A DNA stretch of 64,000 nucleotides from Granulicella arctica (GTDB taxonomy: Bacteria; Acidobacteriota; Terriglobia; Terriglobales; Acidobacteriaceae): contig NZ_JAGTUT010000001.1 in the NCBI RefSeq assembly GCF_025685605.1, forward strand, positions 1,054,001 through 1,118,000, in the 5' to 3' direction. Below, one piece after another: positions 53,961 to 63,090 of the stretch. The first letter of the stretch is position 1. Each line of letters begins with the position of its first letter. Made by a program: the position numbers and the translations under genes. Below the pieces are notes generated by a model, which was not told the DNA's origin, ran no database searches, and was given only the letters and a program-made list of their open reading frames with translations.

Positions 53961-54635
53961 TCACGCTTTCTTGTCGATGAGCTCCATCTCCCCCGATACT
54001 TCGCGCGGATCCGGCTCGTCCCAAAGCACAATTGCCTTTGGAAGCGTAATCGCCATGACGATGAGCTGAAGCAGCAGCGCCACTACGTCCTGCGTCTTCG
54101 TCAGGGGATCCGGATGAATTGAATAGACTCCTGCCATGCTCGTCATATACGTGCCCAGCAGCATCAGTGTTCTCCGCGACGCACGGTCTCGCTCGCCGGC
54201 CTCGCGTTCATCTGGAAGCCAAGGACGATGCTCCCGGCTTCCGCTTCGCGGCATCAGGTATGTCCCGACGCGGTATCTTTTTAAAAGATCCTCTTGTTGT
54301 TGCGCCGAGCTTTCCTCAAATCCTGTTGTCCCATACCTGTATCGTGCCCACTCATCCAGGCTGCCAACCATTAACATTTCTGCAGGCGCCTGCTTCGGCA
54401 CAAAGAAACTTTTGACGAGGGCGCCGTCACGAAAAACACCTAAAAAGACTAAGACAAACGACATCACCCACATCACCCAGTATGGATGTCCGAAGGCATC
54501 CCATATTTGTGCTTGTATCGACAGCATCGCCACACCAAAGACTGTATATGACGCCACCACAGCGACTCGCCGCCGCCAACGTGCCTGCATGTCAATCCCT
54601 AGAATCCGAAGGTTCGCTGTATTGGTGTTCAGCAT
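53961..54635 (-). CDS. membrane protein of unknown function, third gene of the XRE operon
   Basis: A 224-residue protein with two N-terminal membrane segments (VAVVASYTVFGVAMLSIQAQ and WVMWVMSFVLVFLGVF), a 90-residue soluble loop rich in charged residues, and two more segments near 165-205. AAAGGAGGTG, which is the end of the upstream gene, serves as its ribosome-binding site, so translation is coupled. It is similar in build to the upstream gene. Confidence 0.75.
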   Translation of the reverse strand: MLNTNTANLRILGIDMQARWRRRVAVVASYTVFGVAMLSIQAQIWDAFGHPYWVMWVMSFVLVFLGVFRDGALVKSFFVPKQAPAEMLMVGSLDEWARYRYGTTGFEESSAQQQEDLLKRYRVGTYLMPRSGSREHRPWLPDEREAGERDRASRRTLMLLGTYMTSMAGVYSIHPDPLTKTQDVVALLLQLIVMAITLPKAIVLWDEPDPREVSGEMELIDKKA

Positions 54636-54637
54636 GG

Positions 54638-55276
54638 CTACACCTCCTTTGGCCCACCCATCACCAAATGCGGTTCACCGAGAACGTTCGGCATCATCCA
54701 CACTCGAATCAGCTCGGGCAATGACAGCACCGCGATGACGATTCCAGTAGAAGCGAGCGCGCCGAACAGCAGTTCAATCCGTGCTTGCCCAATCGGCATG
54801 GACAAACCTACTGCCCACCAGACCAAGACCAGCCCCGGCAAGCCGGGTCGAAGTAGCCGATACGCATGTTCCTCCGCGTCCCGCTGCATTGCTGCTTCTC
54901 GCTCATCCTGCACTTTTCCTTCGGACTGGAGTTCGTGACGCATCTGGTGCTTCACTCGGTCCTTCTCCATCTCGGTAAGTTCCCCAAACGTCTTCCCGTA
55001 AGACCATCTTGCCCGGTCCTCTTCCGTTGCGATCGAAGACATGCGACGTATGAGTCGCAACAGGAATAGTCCCAGACCCAAGGCCAGCAGGCAGTCAAGC
55101 GCTGCCCCCATTCCGTAAAGGCGGCTGCTGTCCCTTAGCGAAGAGAGATTGAAGATTCCAATTAGGAAGAAGCCCACTGGGCCAACAGTCGAAAGGACCA
55201 CCAGCCAGCGCCATTGTCTTCGAGTTCGCGTCTTCCTCGGCTGCCTTGAAATGAAGCCTGCCTTCGGTTCAGTCAT
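54638..55276 (-). CDS. membrane protein of unknown function, second gene of the XRE operon
   Basis: A 212-residue protein. WLVVLSTVGPVGFFLIGIFN and ALDCLLALGLGLFLL are membrane segments, then a charged soluble part (TEMEKDRVKHQMRHELQSEG) and a second membrane pair (LVLVWWAVGLSMPIG, FGALASTGIVIAVLSL). AAGGAGG ahead of ATG 55276 lies in the last codons of the regulator gene. It probably works with the next gene as a membrane pair; function unknown. Confidence 0.75.
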   Translation of the reverse strand: MTEPKAGFISRQPRKTRTRRQWRWLVVLSTVGPVGFFLIGIFNLSSLRDSSRLYGMGAALDCLLALGLGLFLLRLIRRMSSIATEEDRARWSYGKTFGELTEMEKDRVKHQMRHELQSEGKVQDEREAAMQRDAEEHAYRLLRPGLPGLVLVWWAVGLSMPIGQARIELLFGALASTGIVIAVLSLPELIRVWMMPNVLGEPHLVMGGPKEV

Positions 55277-55278
55277 AG

Positions 55279-55524
55279 CTACGCCTCCTTTTTCTCCATC
55301 ATGTACACCTGTTCGCTCAGCGGCCGAAATGGATCCGGAGAAAACACCGCCTCCACCGGGAGTTTGAAGAACCGACTGATTTTGAACGCCAGTTCCAGGG
55401 ACGGCGTGTAGTCGCCTCGCTCCAGAAATCCGATCGTTTGGGTATTGACGCTCACTGCCTGTGCCAGTGCCTGACGGCTCAACGAACGTTCGGAACGAAG
55501 TACGGCAATGCGGTTATAAAGCAT
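55279..55524 (-). CDS. XRE/Cro-type small transcriptional regulator
   Basis: An 81-residue helix-turn-helix protein: LYNRIAVLRSERSLSRQALA, VNTQTIGFLERGDYTPSLEL and FKISRFFKLPVEAVF, the YozG-like compact class often encoded ahead of small membrane proteins. ATG 55524 is chosen because AAGGAACTC lies just before it. The stop codon region contains the ribosome-binding site of the membrane-protein gene, so the three genes form one operon. Confidence 0.88.
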   Translation of the reverse strand: MLYNRIAVLRSERSLSRQALAQAVSVNTQTIGFLERGDYTPSLELAFKISRFFKLPVEAVFSPDPFRPLSEQVYMMEKKEA

Positions 55525-55968
55525 GAGTTCCTTAGGAACAATACTATATTGCTTATACGCAACACGCAAGCTGCTTTTAATCATCTGCTGATCCCACAGC
55601 TCGATTCACTGCACCGGCAGGCAGTCCCAAGCGCGCCCGGCCATCCAGGCACTGTGTACCCGTAGAAGGCGTGCTCGCAACCGCTACATGAGAAGAGAAG
55701 AGGACGAGTTGTACAGACAGATTGCCTCATGTGAGTTTTGTGGCGCTCTCCAGGAAAAGAAAGTCTGCCTCTTCGCATGTCGAGAGAACGGTGAGGATCG
55801 CAAGCGTGCCAACCATAAACCTAGCTTAGGTGCTCACTCATGTGACGATGACGAACGAAATAGAATTGCGCCATGCGAGATGATCTTTTGGGTCAATCCT
55901 CAGCGCGTAAGCCGAAGAAGATGGAATCACCTAGAGTGTTGTGTCGTGGAATATATTTGAGGGCAGCG
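55525..55968. other. intergenic region between divergent genes
   Basis: The region should contain the promoters of the XRE operon and of the exported protein. A plus-strand open frame at 55688-55960 has a few cysteines (CEFCGALQEKKVC) but no ribosome-binding site and is not supported as a gene. Confidence 0.35.
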
Positions 55969-56637
55969 ATGAACAAGAAGACCACTTCTGTGATGATCGT
56001 GATTGCCTCAACCATTCTTCTTTTCAGGAGCGCGGCATCTCAGGGTGCCAGCAGCGCGAGATCGGAAACCCCGAACGATCTCGCATGGGCTCGTGCATTT
56101 GCCTCGCCGGAAAAGAAGGATGGGGATAACAAGTGGGATCCACATTTTCGCGCGTTGATGCGAGGTTCGTTTCCTCAACGACAAAGCTTCTGGCGGGATC
56201 ATGGGAAATTTCCATCCGTACCGGAGTTGGTGGAGGAGTTTATCGGCGTCCCCGGAGGCGTGTCGGTCGATGAGGACCGTTACGTGACAATGGATGGATG
56301 CGTACCCCATGCGTGCAGTGCGCGCGGCATGGTTTGGATTGATACGCGTGGAAGCGGTAAGCCCCTTGTGATCTTCGTCGCGCCCGAAGATGTGAGCACA
56401 GCGAATTCAGAAAAACGCGCCCCTCAGCATCTTTGGCTTTATGCCAGTGATCAACTGAATTGGCAGAAGATGCCCCCCGAGTTTGTGAAGAGTCTGGCAC
56501 GCTGGTACGGAGCCTATCAGGCGACCTGGGCCAGGTATTACCGGATGAATGTGCTCATGCTGACACTGGTCGAGCCAAACGGTCTGACTTACGATCTTTC
56601 GCCTACCCTATTCGCGCTCGATAGCCAAACGGACTGA
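55969..56637 (+). CDS. exported protein of unknown function
   Basis: From ATG 55969 the product begins MNKKTTSVMIVIASTILLFR, a signal peptide, and is about 222 residues. The mature protein has FPSVPELVEEFIGVPGGVSV, a Cys pair (GCVPHACSARG) and a Trp-rich C-terminus (FVKSLARWYGAYQATWARYY). No known family. The frame extends upstream to 55873 but without a signal-like start. Confidence 0.72.
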   Translation: MNKKTTSVMIVIASTILLFRSAASQGASSARSETPNDLAWARAFASPEKKDGDNKWDPHFRALMRGSFPQRQSFWRDHGKFPSVPELVEEFIGVPGGVSVDEDRYVTMDGCVPHACSARGMVWIDTRGSGKPLVIFVAPEDVSTANSEKRAPQHLWLYASDQLNWQKMPPEFVKSLARWYGAYQATWARYYRMNVLMLTLVEPNGLTYDLSPTLFALDSQTD

Positions 56638-56742
56638 CCGACGCGTTGACGAGTTTGCCGCTCGTGTCGTTCGATGCGCGCGGCATCTTCAACCACATCG
56701 CCGGCGGCCCTTCGACGGCAACATTTGTAGGTTTGTCGCGCA

Positions 56743-56760
56743 TGATAATGCGCATTATCA
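56743..56760. repeat. 18-bp perfect palindrome
   Basis: TGATAATGCGCATTATCA is its own reverse complement, centred at 56751/56752 between the convergent exported-protein and HXXEE-protein genes. It could be a repressor site or a recombination half-site pair; no T-run follows, so it is not a typical terminator. Confidence 0.55.
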
Positions 56761-56795
56761 GGCGTGAAAAGCACAAAGAAATCTTGGTGGAGCCT

Positions 56796-57314
56796 TCACG
56801 CTAGCGTGAACAAAACCAAGATGGACGCACCTATCGCGAGCGGCACGAGGAGAGCGGAAACAGCGGCCTTGGTCCCCGAGACCCATTGGTCGCGTACTGC
56901 TCGGAGCAGGAGGATGGTCATGATGGGGAGATTGATCAACACTGCCGTAACCACTCCGGGAGTGTACGATCTCAAAATCAGCGTTGCCGGAATGTGGGGG
57001 ACAAAAACATTGACTAACATCGCGACTATATAGCCAAAGAGCAAATAGGCCCAAATGCTCCTCCTGCCGCCTTTTGCGCTCAACGTCGTGATCGCAAACG
57101 CACCCAAAGTGAGGAAAAGCAATCCGCCCCGGATAGCGTCTGCCGACGGGTGCAGTGGAATTTGGCACGTGTGATGAGAAACCCATGAAGGCATGAACAC
57201 AGCTTCTTCGCTGTTATGGATAGCGACCGCGAAAGGGAACAGCCGCTGCATCCTGCGAAAAGACATGTATCCCATTCGATCACAAAGACCATTAATTCGC
57301 CTCTTTGGTTTCAT
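56796..57314 (-). CDS. HXXEE-domain membrane protein
   Basis: Up to 172 residues. FPFAVAIHNSEEAVFMPSWV carries the HxxEE motif that names the family, followed by three or four membrane segments (ADAIRGGLLFLTLGAFAITT, AYLLFGYIVAMLVNVFVPHI, AVSALLVPLAIGASILVLFT). A second His is in the HIPATLILR segment. The true start may be a later ATG (57275 or 57266), which gives the usual short N-terminus. Function of the family is not known. Confidence 0.75.
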   Translation of the reverse strand: MKPKRRINGLCDRMGYMSFRRMQRLFPFAVAIHNSEEAVFMPSWVSHHTCQIPLHPSADAIRGGLLFLTLGAFAITTLSAKGGRRSIWAYLLFGYIVAMLVNVFVPHIPATLILRSYTPGVVTAVLINLPIMTILLLRAVRDQWVSGTKAAVSALLVPLAIGASILVLFTLA

Positions 57315-57452
57315 AAACCAAAGAGCACCCCAGATCGCATTAGAAGACGTATGGAATCAATCTCCAGGGTGCGTCGCATGTAGTCCCGGTAGGGCATCCC
57401 CAAACCTTGAGCGTCTGCCTGTTCTTCAATGTGAATGAGGTTGGTTAGCTGC

Positions 57453-57800
57453 TCAATCGCCCGTCGACACTTCGGTGGGCTCGTCGCTTAGCCATCTCCA
57501 GAGGTTATGTTCGCGCGGCCGACCTCCCATCATGTACATACCCGCCGCCAAGCCGAGCGCCTGGAAGATGGGGCGGACGGCGTCGAAGGACGCTACGATC
57601 TGGGGAAGCGCTGAAGAATGAGCCCAGAAGACGAACTCGCAAAATCCCTGTGCGATCATAACCAGGATTGTAGGCAGGAAGAAGGCCAGGACAAGCCAAA
57701 TGAAGCCAGGGTCGTGTGTCTGGCGGTGTTTGCGCGCAGCTACGAGACCGACCAATACGTAAGCGAATACTGTCAACCAAGAGAAAAGATCGTGCAGCAT
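57453..57800 (-). CDS. small membrane protein of unknown function
   Basis: A 115-residue product with three hydrophobic segments: LFSWLTVFAYVLVGLVAARK, FIWLVLAFFLPTILVMIAQG and PIFQALGLAAGMYMMG. It ends in a short charged tail (PREHNLWRWLSDEPTEV). No family recognised; it stands alone between the HXXEE gene and the divergent GntR operon. Confidence 0.6.
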   Translation of the reverse strand: MLHDLFSWLTVFAYVLVGLVAARKHRQTHDPGFIWLVLAFFLPTILVMIAQGFCEFVFWAHSSALPQIVASFDAVRPIFQALGLAAGMYMMGGRPREHNLWRWLSDEPTEVSTGD

Positions 57801-58050
57801 AATCCACCCCGCGTGTAGAGGTTACTCCAAACCGATCTCCCTACGGCAGTGGGCGAGCGGTGCTCCCATCATACTGACTAATTCGATCGTTTCCTTTGCA
57901 CCGTTAGAGCCTGGAAAGTCCATATAGGCGACGTCGAGGTTTCCGAATCAACGGAAAGCTGTCGTATTCGGCTGAAACGGAGGTTTCAGAGAAACAGCCC
58001 ATAGATCCGGCCAAGAGAACTTGGTTGCCATGAGGACAAACATGCAACCA

Positions 58051-58088
58051 TTTACAAACGGTACCGTACTGGTGTACTAATACGGTTA
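58051..58088 (+). promoter_or_regulatory. promoter with overlapping palindrome, possible leaderless start
   Basis: TTTACA (58051-58056) and TACTAA (58075-58080) are spaced by 18 bases, so transcription would begin near 58087, at the ATG itself. There is no Shine-Dalgarno sequence before the ATG. Between the two boxes lies the 10-bp palindrome ACGGTACCGT (58058-58067), a likely operator for the GntR regulator encoded directly downstream. Confidence 0.5.
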
Positions 58089-58534
58089 TGTTGTCGTTGC
58101 ACATCTCGGCAAGCTCCGGTGTACCCGTCTATTTGCAGCTGGAGCAGCAAATTAAACATAGCATTTCTTCAGGACTTCTCCAGCCGGGCGATCAGCTCCC
58201 ATCCACGCGCCGAACTGCTGCCGAACTTCGCATCAACCCGAATACCGTAGCGCGCGCTTTTCAGAACCTGGAACGGGACGGAGTGATTCGCACGGTTCCC
58301 GGAGGCGGCACTTTCGTGGGGGAAGCAGCCGCAGCAGGCCAAGGTCTTCTCAAGTCTGAGAAACTGCGCCGCTTACGTCCTCTTGCGAACCAGCTTGCTG
58401 TCGAGGCAGCGCAGCTTCGTGTTGTTCGCGAGGATGTTGCGAGATTACTGAACGAAGCTTTTGATGCCCTGCATTCTTCAACTGATAGAAGCCGAAAGCC
58501 AAAATCAAGCGCTACTGCGGAGACGGATTCATGA
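58088..58534 (+). CDS. GntR-family regulator, YtrA subfamily
   Basis: A 148-residue protein: VYLQLEQQIKHSISSGLLQP, GDQLPSTRRTAAELRINPNT, VARAFQNLERDGVIRTVPGG. This is the GntR winged helix followed by the short YtrA-type C-terminus (about 70 residues) instead of a large effector domain. Such regulators control the adjoining ABC transporter operon. It overlaps the ATPase gene by 4 bases (ATGA at 58531). Confidence 0.92.
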   Translation: MLSLHISASSGVPVYLQLEQQIKHSISSGLLQPGDQLPSTRRTAAELRINPNTVARAFQNLERDGVIRTVPGGGTFVGEAAAAGQGLLKSEKLRRLRPLANQLAVEAAQLRVVREDVARLLNEAFDALHSSTDRSRKPKSSATAETDS

Positions 58535-59445
58535 CCAGCTTTGCTATTCAGACTCGATCCCTAACCAAGACCTACGGACACGGCACCCGCAAAGTTTGTG
58601 CCGTCGATGACTTGTCTCTTAATGTGCCAAGCGGTTCTATCTACGGGCTATTAGGCCGCAATAGTGCGGGCAAAACTTCTACCATCCGCATGGCTCTCGG
58701 ACTCGCCCGCCCCACCTCCGGGTCGCTTGAGGTCTTCGGCCTGCAGCCGTTTGACGACCCCGATCGAGTGACAGTGCTCCAACAGGTCGGCTATGTGCCT
58801 GAAGATAAGGGACTGTCTGTGGGAACTCCACGTCGACTGTTTGAGACCAATCGCGCCTACTATCCTAATACCTGGTCCGACGCGCTGGCTCGCACCCTTA
58901 TTGAGCGGCTGGAGCTTCCACTTGATACGCCGGGGTTAAAACTCTCTCTGGGAAACAAGACCAAGGCCGCACTGATATGCGCTATTGCTCAGCGCTCTCC
59001 GCTCCTGATCCTTGACGAACCCACGATCGGCCTTGATCCCGTCGTCCTTGACACTTTGCTCAGTATCCTTGTGGAAGAATGTACGAGTGAAGGTCGTACG
59101 ATCTTCCTTTCCAGTCATCAACTGCACGAAATAGAACGGATCGCGGACTGGATTGGCATCATGGATTGCGGCCATCTTATGCTGGAAGGCCGGCTTGACG
59201 ATATTCGCGCTCGCTTCCGGCGCCTTACAGTCTCCGGCAGTTCTTTGCCACAGAGCGGCCCATCCATTGTCTCCGTCCGTCCGTCCGGACGTGGCATCGA
59301 ATACATCCTTCAGCAAGATCCTGAAGCATTTGCTGCCGATCTCGCGAGCAATGGTGCCACCATCCTCGACAGCGCCCCACTCTCCTTGAATGACATCTTT
59401 CTCGAGCTATGCCGTACACGAGACGGTAACGAGGTTGAGGCATGA
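58531..59445 (+). CDS. ABC transporter ATP-binding protein (YtrB-like)
   Basis: A 304-residue ATPase with Walker A GRNSAGKTS, Q-loop EQ-type VGYVPEDKGL, a divergent signature LSLGNKTKAAL, Walker B LLILDEPTIGLDP and switch LSSHQLHEIE. The C-terminal 80 residues include VSVRPSGRGIEYILQ. It energises the two membrane proteins encoded next. Overlaps of 4 bases with both neighbours show a tight operon under the YtrA-type regulator. Confidence 0.92.
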   Translation: MTSFAIQTRSLTKTYGHGTRKVCAVDDLSLNVPSGSIYGLLGRNSAGKTSTIRMALGLARPTSGSLEVFGLQPFDDPDRVTVLQQVGYVPEDKGLSVGTPRRLFETNRAYYPNTWSDALARTLIERLELPLDTPGLKLSLGNKTKAALICAIAQRSPLLILDEPTIGLDPVVLDTLLSILVEECTSEGRTIFLSSHQLHEIERIADWIGIMDCGHLMLEGRLDDIRARFRRLTVSGSSLPQSGPSIVSVRPSGRGIEYILQQDPEAFAADLASNGATILDSAPLSLNDIFLELCRTRDGNEVEA

Positions 59446-60479
59446 GCCTTTCGCCACATTTGTTCACCGCAATCGCGCTCTTCAGTCCCATGTACCTATT
59501 CATTTTCATCCGCCGCGTGCAGCTGCGGCGGGCCATCCGCATGCAGGAGCTACAGGGCGATAAAGAAACACGTCCATTTACGCCAGGGCGCACCACATCT
59601 TCTAGTCGTCTGCTTCACCGATTTACTTTGCCGGAACGCGCTTATCTATCCGCACAGCGCAATCTGCTGCTTTGGGTCTATGGAGTCATGGCCTACGCAT
59701 CCTTTGTAGTCCTAGCTAGCGGTCTGTTGCCTGGGAATGTCGATCGTTATGGCCTGCAGCAAAGTCTTCCCGAGCGCGTCTGGTACAGCTATCTCACCGC
59801 CTATGGGAGCGCAAGCACTTACCTGTGGATTTTTTCGTTTATCGCGGCAATCGTGGCAATCTTTGGTTTCGTCACGAGCGGACCAGCCTTTCTGCGCACA
59901 CGCCCTGTATCGCTACGCTTTTTGTTTTGGGGTCGAGTGGGCGGCATTTATGTAGCTTTACTCTTCGGCATCGCAACTGGAGCTTTGGGCTCTTTACTAA
60001 CTCTGCTTGTTGTTCACGGGCCCGTTTGGAAGCATCTTTTCGACGCTGCCCGCGATATGGCTCCGAACAGTCAGCATTTACCCGCTGCCGTCCACCTCAA
60101 TGGGCTTCCCGGCACGATGTATATGACGGTCGAGCAAAGCCATCACCTGATGCTTTCGCTTCAGACCTCGGCTCTGTGCCTCGGTCTCGCTCTCATTACG
60201 GGGAGTGCGGTGATGTTCAGTTTTATCGTTGCGGCCTTCGCGCTGCCGCCTCGCTTGTTTGGCACAGCGGCTTTGCGCTCTTTCATCCTTATCATTGCAG
60301 TGATCGGTGTACAAGTTGCCGCGATTCTCTCGCCACGTTTGGCTCGTGTGACTCGCACTTTGTTCCTTTCCACACAGCTCGGCCATCCTCCACCATACTT
60401 AGGTTTCGTCTTCGCGATCACGCTCTCGTTTATGTTTCTCGTTCTTGCGCAGCAAGCAGCCAAACGTCGTGAATTGTGA
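59442..60479 (+). CDS. membrane subunit of the YtrA-type ABC operon (1)
   Basis: A 345-residue protein with six or so hydrophobic segments (LFTAIALFSPMYLFIFI, LLLWVYGVMAYASFVVLASG, SLRFLFWGRVGGIYVALLFG, ALCLGLALITGSAVMFSFIV, LRSFILIIAVIGVQVAAIL, FVFAITLSFMFLVLAQQAA). It probably is one permease half. The start overlaps the ATPase stop by 4 bases. Confidence 0.8.
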   Translation: MSLSPHLFTAIALFSPMYLFIFIRRVQLRRAIRMQELQGDKETRPFTPGRTTSSSRLLHRFTLPERAYLSAQRNLLLWVYGVMAYASFVVLASGLLPGNVDRYGLQQSLPERVWYSYLTAYGSASTYLWIFSFIAAIVAIFGFVTSGPAFLRTRPVSLRFLFWGRVGGIYVALLFGIATGALGSLLTLLVVHGPVWKHLFDAARDMAPNSQHLPAAVHLNGLPGTMYMTVEQSHHLMLSLQTSALCLGLALITGSAVMFSFIVAAFALPPRLFGTAALRSFILIIAVIGVQVAAILSPRLARVTRTLFLSTQLGHPPPYLGFVFAITLSFMFLVLAQQAAKRREL

Positions 60480-60550
60480 CTGATCGATGCCTATAGCGGC
60501 GTGAAGCTCGCACGCATCGTGCTTCACCAAACTTCCTATCGAGGCCTTCC

Positions 60551-61366
60551 ATGCGGATTTCTCCATTTCTGCTTCCCGCTTACAAACCGTTTCTGGTGGC
60601 AGCCGTCGTCTGCCTTGCATGCGCACTTTTTGGCATACTCAGCACCTCTGCAGGCAGCTTCTGGGATCTTGGCGTGCTCTGGCATACCGCATCTCATCGC
60701 AGGGTCTCCCCGGCCGACACCCATCTTCTACTTGGATCATTGTTTGGAATGGAAGTTCTGGCTGCCCTTATCCTTGGAGGCAGTTCTAGCATCGGTGTCA
60801 CTAATCTTCCAGCGGATACCGCCCGAGCACGCTTTTTGCTCACGCGTCCGAAAAGCCGTTCGAGTGTGTTCTTTGCTCCATGGCTCCTAGCAATGGCAGG
60901 CCTCTTCTGCATTCCCGCCTTGATCGCGTTCGTCACCATTGGTTGGCTCGCGCTCGTGCATGCTCCCGTGCTGGATCACCTGGTCGCTATTGCCCAGATC
61001 ATCCCGCCCTATGTAGCTCTGAGTGGCGCGCATCCAGGCCTTATCGCCCTGCTTGCCTCATTACACATGGGGGCACGTTACCTCGCTGGCTTTTCACTCG
61101 GCATATGCATTGTTTCGCTCCTTCATGCTAAACGCTGGCTCATCTTTAGTAATAACGCGGCGATCAGATCGTGTGCTTCCTTCAGCACCTCACTTATCTA
61201 CTTCATTCCGGCGTTGATTATGTTTTCTAAACCTATAGCTTCCGTGCTTCTACTCTTGCCGGGCAGCTTCACTTTACCCTCAGTCCTGAACATTACCCTG
61301 CATCTTGGCTTTGCCGTCGTCTTGTGTGTCTTCACGCTACGCTTCATCCACAAGGTTGAGATTTGA
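60551..61366 (+). CDS. membrane subunit of the YtrA-type ABC operon (2)
   Basis: A 271-residue protein with about six membrane segments (PFLVAAVVCLACALFGILST, GMEVLAALILGGSSSIGVTN, FFAPWLLAMAGLFCIPALIA, LIYFIPALIMFSKPIASVLL, ALVLC-type end). The loop ARFLLTRPKSRS resembles ABC-2 membrane proteins. It follows the first permease by 71 bases and likely pairs with it. The cargo is unknown; YtrA-type systems often respond to cell-envelope stress. Confidence 0.78.
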   Translation: MRISPFLLPAYKPFLVAAVVCLACALFGILSTSAGSFWDLGVLWHTASHRRVSPADTHLLLGSLFGMEVLAALILGGSSSIGVTNLPADTARARFLLTRPKSRSSVFFAPWLLAMAGLFCIPALIAFVTIGWLALVHAPVLDHLVAIAQIIPPYVALSGAHPGLIALLASLHMGARYLAGFSLGICIVSLLHAKRWLIFSNNAAIRSCASFSTSLIYFIPALIMFSKPIASVLLLLPGSFTLPSVLNITLHLGFAVVLCVFTLRFIHKVEI

Positions 61367-61476
61367 GCACTGCGATGTTTGAATGCTCGTTACCATCGGT
61401 ACCAGGAATTCCGGAGCGGCAGTGGGTTGGGCTCGTCCGAGGGCCGACCTCGCCAGGGTGAGGTCGAAGCTGCCGG

Positions 61477-61631
61477 TCATGCACTGCCCAACTGCGTCCT
61501 CACAGCTACATCCAGCAGATCGGCCTGATCCTTCAGGCCCCAGGCACGAAACTGCTCCCCTGCTGTTTTGCCTTGCCGGTTCCGCAGCGTCGGGTCGGCA
61601 CCAGCATTTAGCACAACTTCATCTCTAAGCG
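61477..61631 (-). pseudogene. ankyrin-repeat protein fragment
   Basis: The minus strand reads DEVVLNAGADPTLRNRQGKT then AGEQFRAWGLKDQADLLDVA with a stop at 61477, typical of the last ankyrin repeat and C-terminus. An in-frame stop just upstream (about 61632) and no start codon show that only the end of a gene remains. The rest of the gap to 62052 holds no recognisable gene. Confidence 0.6.
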
Positions 61632-62052
61632 ATCAATATCGACATACCGCATTTGGCCGTTTGGCGCCTACCCTGGATGGTAGATCGCTCATCATGCTGT
61701 GGCATATCGCGCGTGTCTATTGCGGCCTGATCACCATGACTACGTTTTGCTGCGCACATGACCGCCGATGACGAAGGCGACATTCGGGATGCCGGTACGT
61801 TATGCCGGACAGGAGGCCGCAAAATAGTCCTGTCTCCAGTTCAAGCACATTGGCCTATCTCGCCGCTGTCGCAACTTCGGCACACCCGTGCGTCGCGCAC
61901 ATCGCCAGCTGCACCCAGATCTACGAGGAGAGGAACCGCATGCGGACCACCAGAAGTGAAACTCGAAATCGTGCGGGCTGCATCGCGCGCCGCTATGCGT
62001 TCAAGCTGAAGAGACAGAGAGGAGTCGCGAAGAAGCAGTACAGATTTAGCTC

Positions 62053-63048
62053 TTACCGCTGAAGAAAATCCTGGGCTTCCAGCCAGCGGCGATACATCTC
62101 TGGCCAGTCTTCTTCACCAAGAATTCCTTGCGCAAGACCGGCACCATGCTCTCCATGAGGGAAGAGGTGAGCATCCACCGGAACATTTTTCTGGCGGAGC
62201 GCTGAGACGAACAGAACGCTGTTCTGCGGGCTGATGCGTGCGTCATCCATGCTCTCGAAAAGGAAAACCGGTGGGGTGCGGTCGGTGACATTCTTTTCGC
62301 CTGAAAGGTAAATCTGCAGATGGCGCAGCTCACCGCCATCGAAGTCTCGCAGAAGATTGTTATAGGAACCAGAGGGCGGAACATCCGCCGGGTCCATCGA
62401 TATGACCGGGTAGCCCAGGCCAAGCAAGTCAGGGCGGCCTCGCTGCTCGTCGACGGTGTCATGAATTGGAAGATCAAAGTCGCTGGCTGAGTGAAGCGCA
62501 AGGGTACTGGCTAGATGTCCTCCGGCGGAGAAGCCGAAAACTGCGACATGAGAAGGATCGATACCCAATTGGGCAGCTCGGGCTCGGATAAGCTTTACCG
62601 CGCGTTGCCCATCCCACATCGGTGTCGGATACCGATAAGTCCCGTCAGACTGAACTAGACGGTAGTACAGTACGAAGGCCTCCACGCCTATCGTCTGCGA
62701 GAAGTACTCCGCGACAGGAGCCTGCTCTTTCGTGTCGGTCAAGCGGTCATACCCGCCACCACCGATCACAATAATTGCAGCTTTTGGCTTTTGCGAGCCG
62801 GACCACGTACGAAAGACCTTCAGATAGGGAACATCTCTGCACGGATCGTCGCCCCTAGCGCCGGGCGCCGGACCGTCCCAGAGGCGAATGTCCCTGGGGT
62901 CGTTTGGTTCAAAACAATTTGTGGAGCTCACGCTTGCTGGTCGTAGAGGTTTGCTTTCATGCCGGCGGCCTTGCGCGGAGAGACCGAGACTGGCTATAAG
63001 AAGTGATGCAATTACTGAAATAGGGTGACTATTCCTGGGCATACTCAA
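62053..63048 (-). CDS. secreted esterase/lipase (BD-FAE/acetyl esterase type)
   Basis: A 331-residue protein with a signal peptide (ISVIASLLIASLGLSAQG). IVIGGGGYDRLTDT is the oxyanion region, AVFGFSAGGHLASTLAL the GxSxG nucleophile elbow, FLFESMDDARISPQN has the acid residue and HLFPHGEHGAG the catalytic His. RLWDGPAPGARGDDP near the N-terminus matches exported acetylxylan-type esterases of acidobacteria. It likely removes acyl groups from plant polysaccharides. Confidence 0.88.
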   Translation of the reverse strand: MSMPRNSHPISVIASLLIASLGLSAQGRRHESKPLRPASVSSTNCFEPNDPRDIRLWDGPAPGARGDDPCRDVPYLKVFRTWSGSQKPKAAIIVIGGGGYDRLTDTKEQAPVAEYFSQTIGVEAFVLYYRLVQSDGTYRYPTPMWDGQRAVKLIRARAAQLGIDPSHVAVFGFSAGGHLASTLALHSASDFDLPIHDTVDEQRGRPDLLGLGYPVISMDPADVPPSGSYNNLLRDFDGGELRHLQIYLSGEKNVTDRTPPVFLFESMDDARISPQNSVLFVSALRQKNVPVDAHLFPHGEHGAGLAQGILGEEDWPEMYRRWLEAQDFLQR

Positions 63049-63090
63049 GGCCTCTGTACTTTCTTCAGAAAAGGTAGATTCACGGCCTTC

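Noticed and set aside
55688..55960. Small cysteine-containing plus-strand frame
   Set aside because: Cysteine spacing does not form a known finger and there is no ribosome-binding site.
59825..60472. Alternate plus-strand frame within the first permease gene
   Set aside because: The other frame has the membrane segments and is coupled to the ATPase gene by a 4-base overlap.
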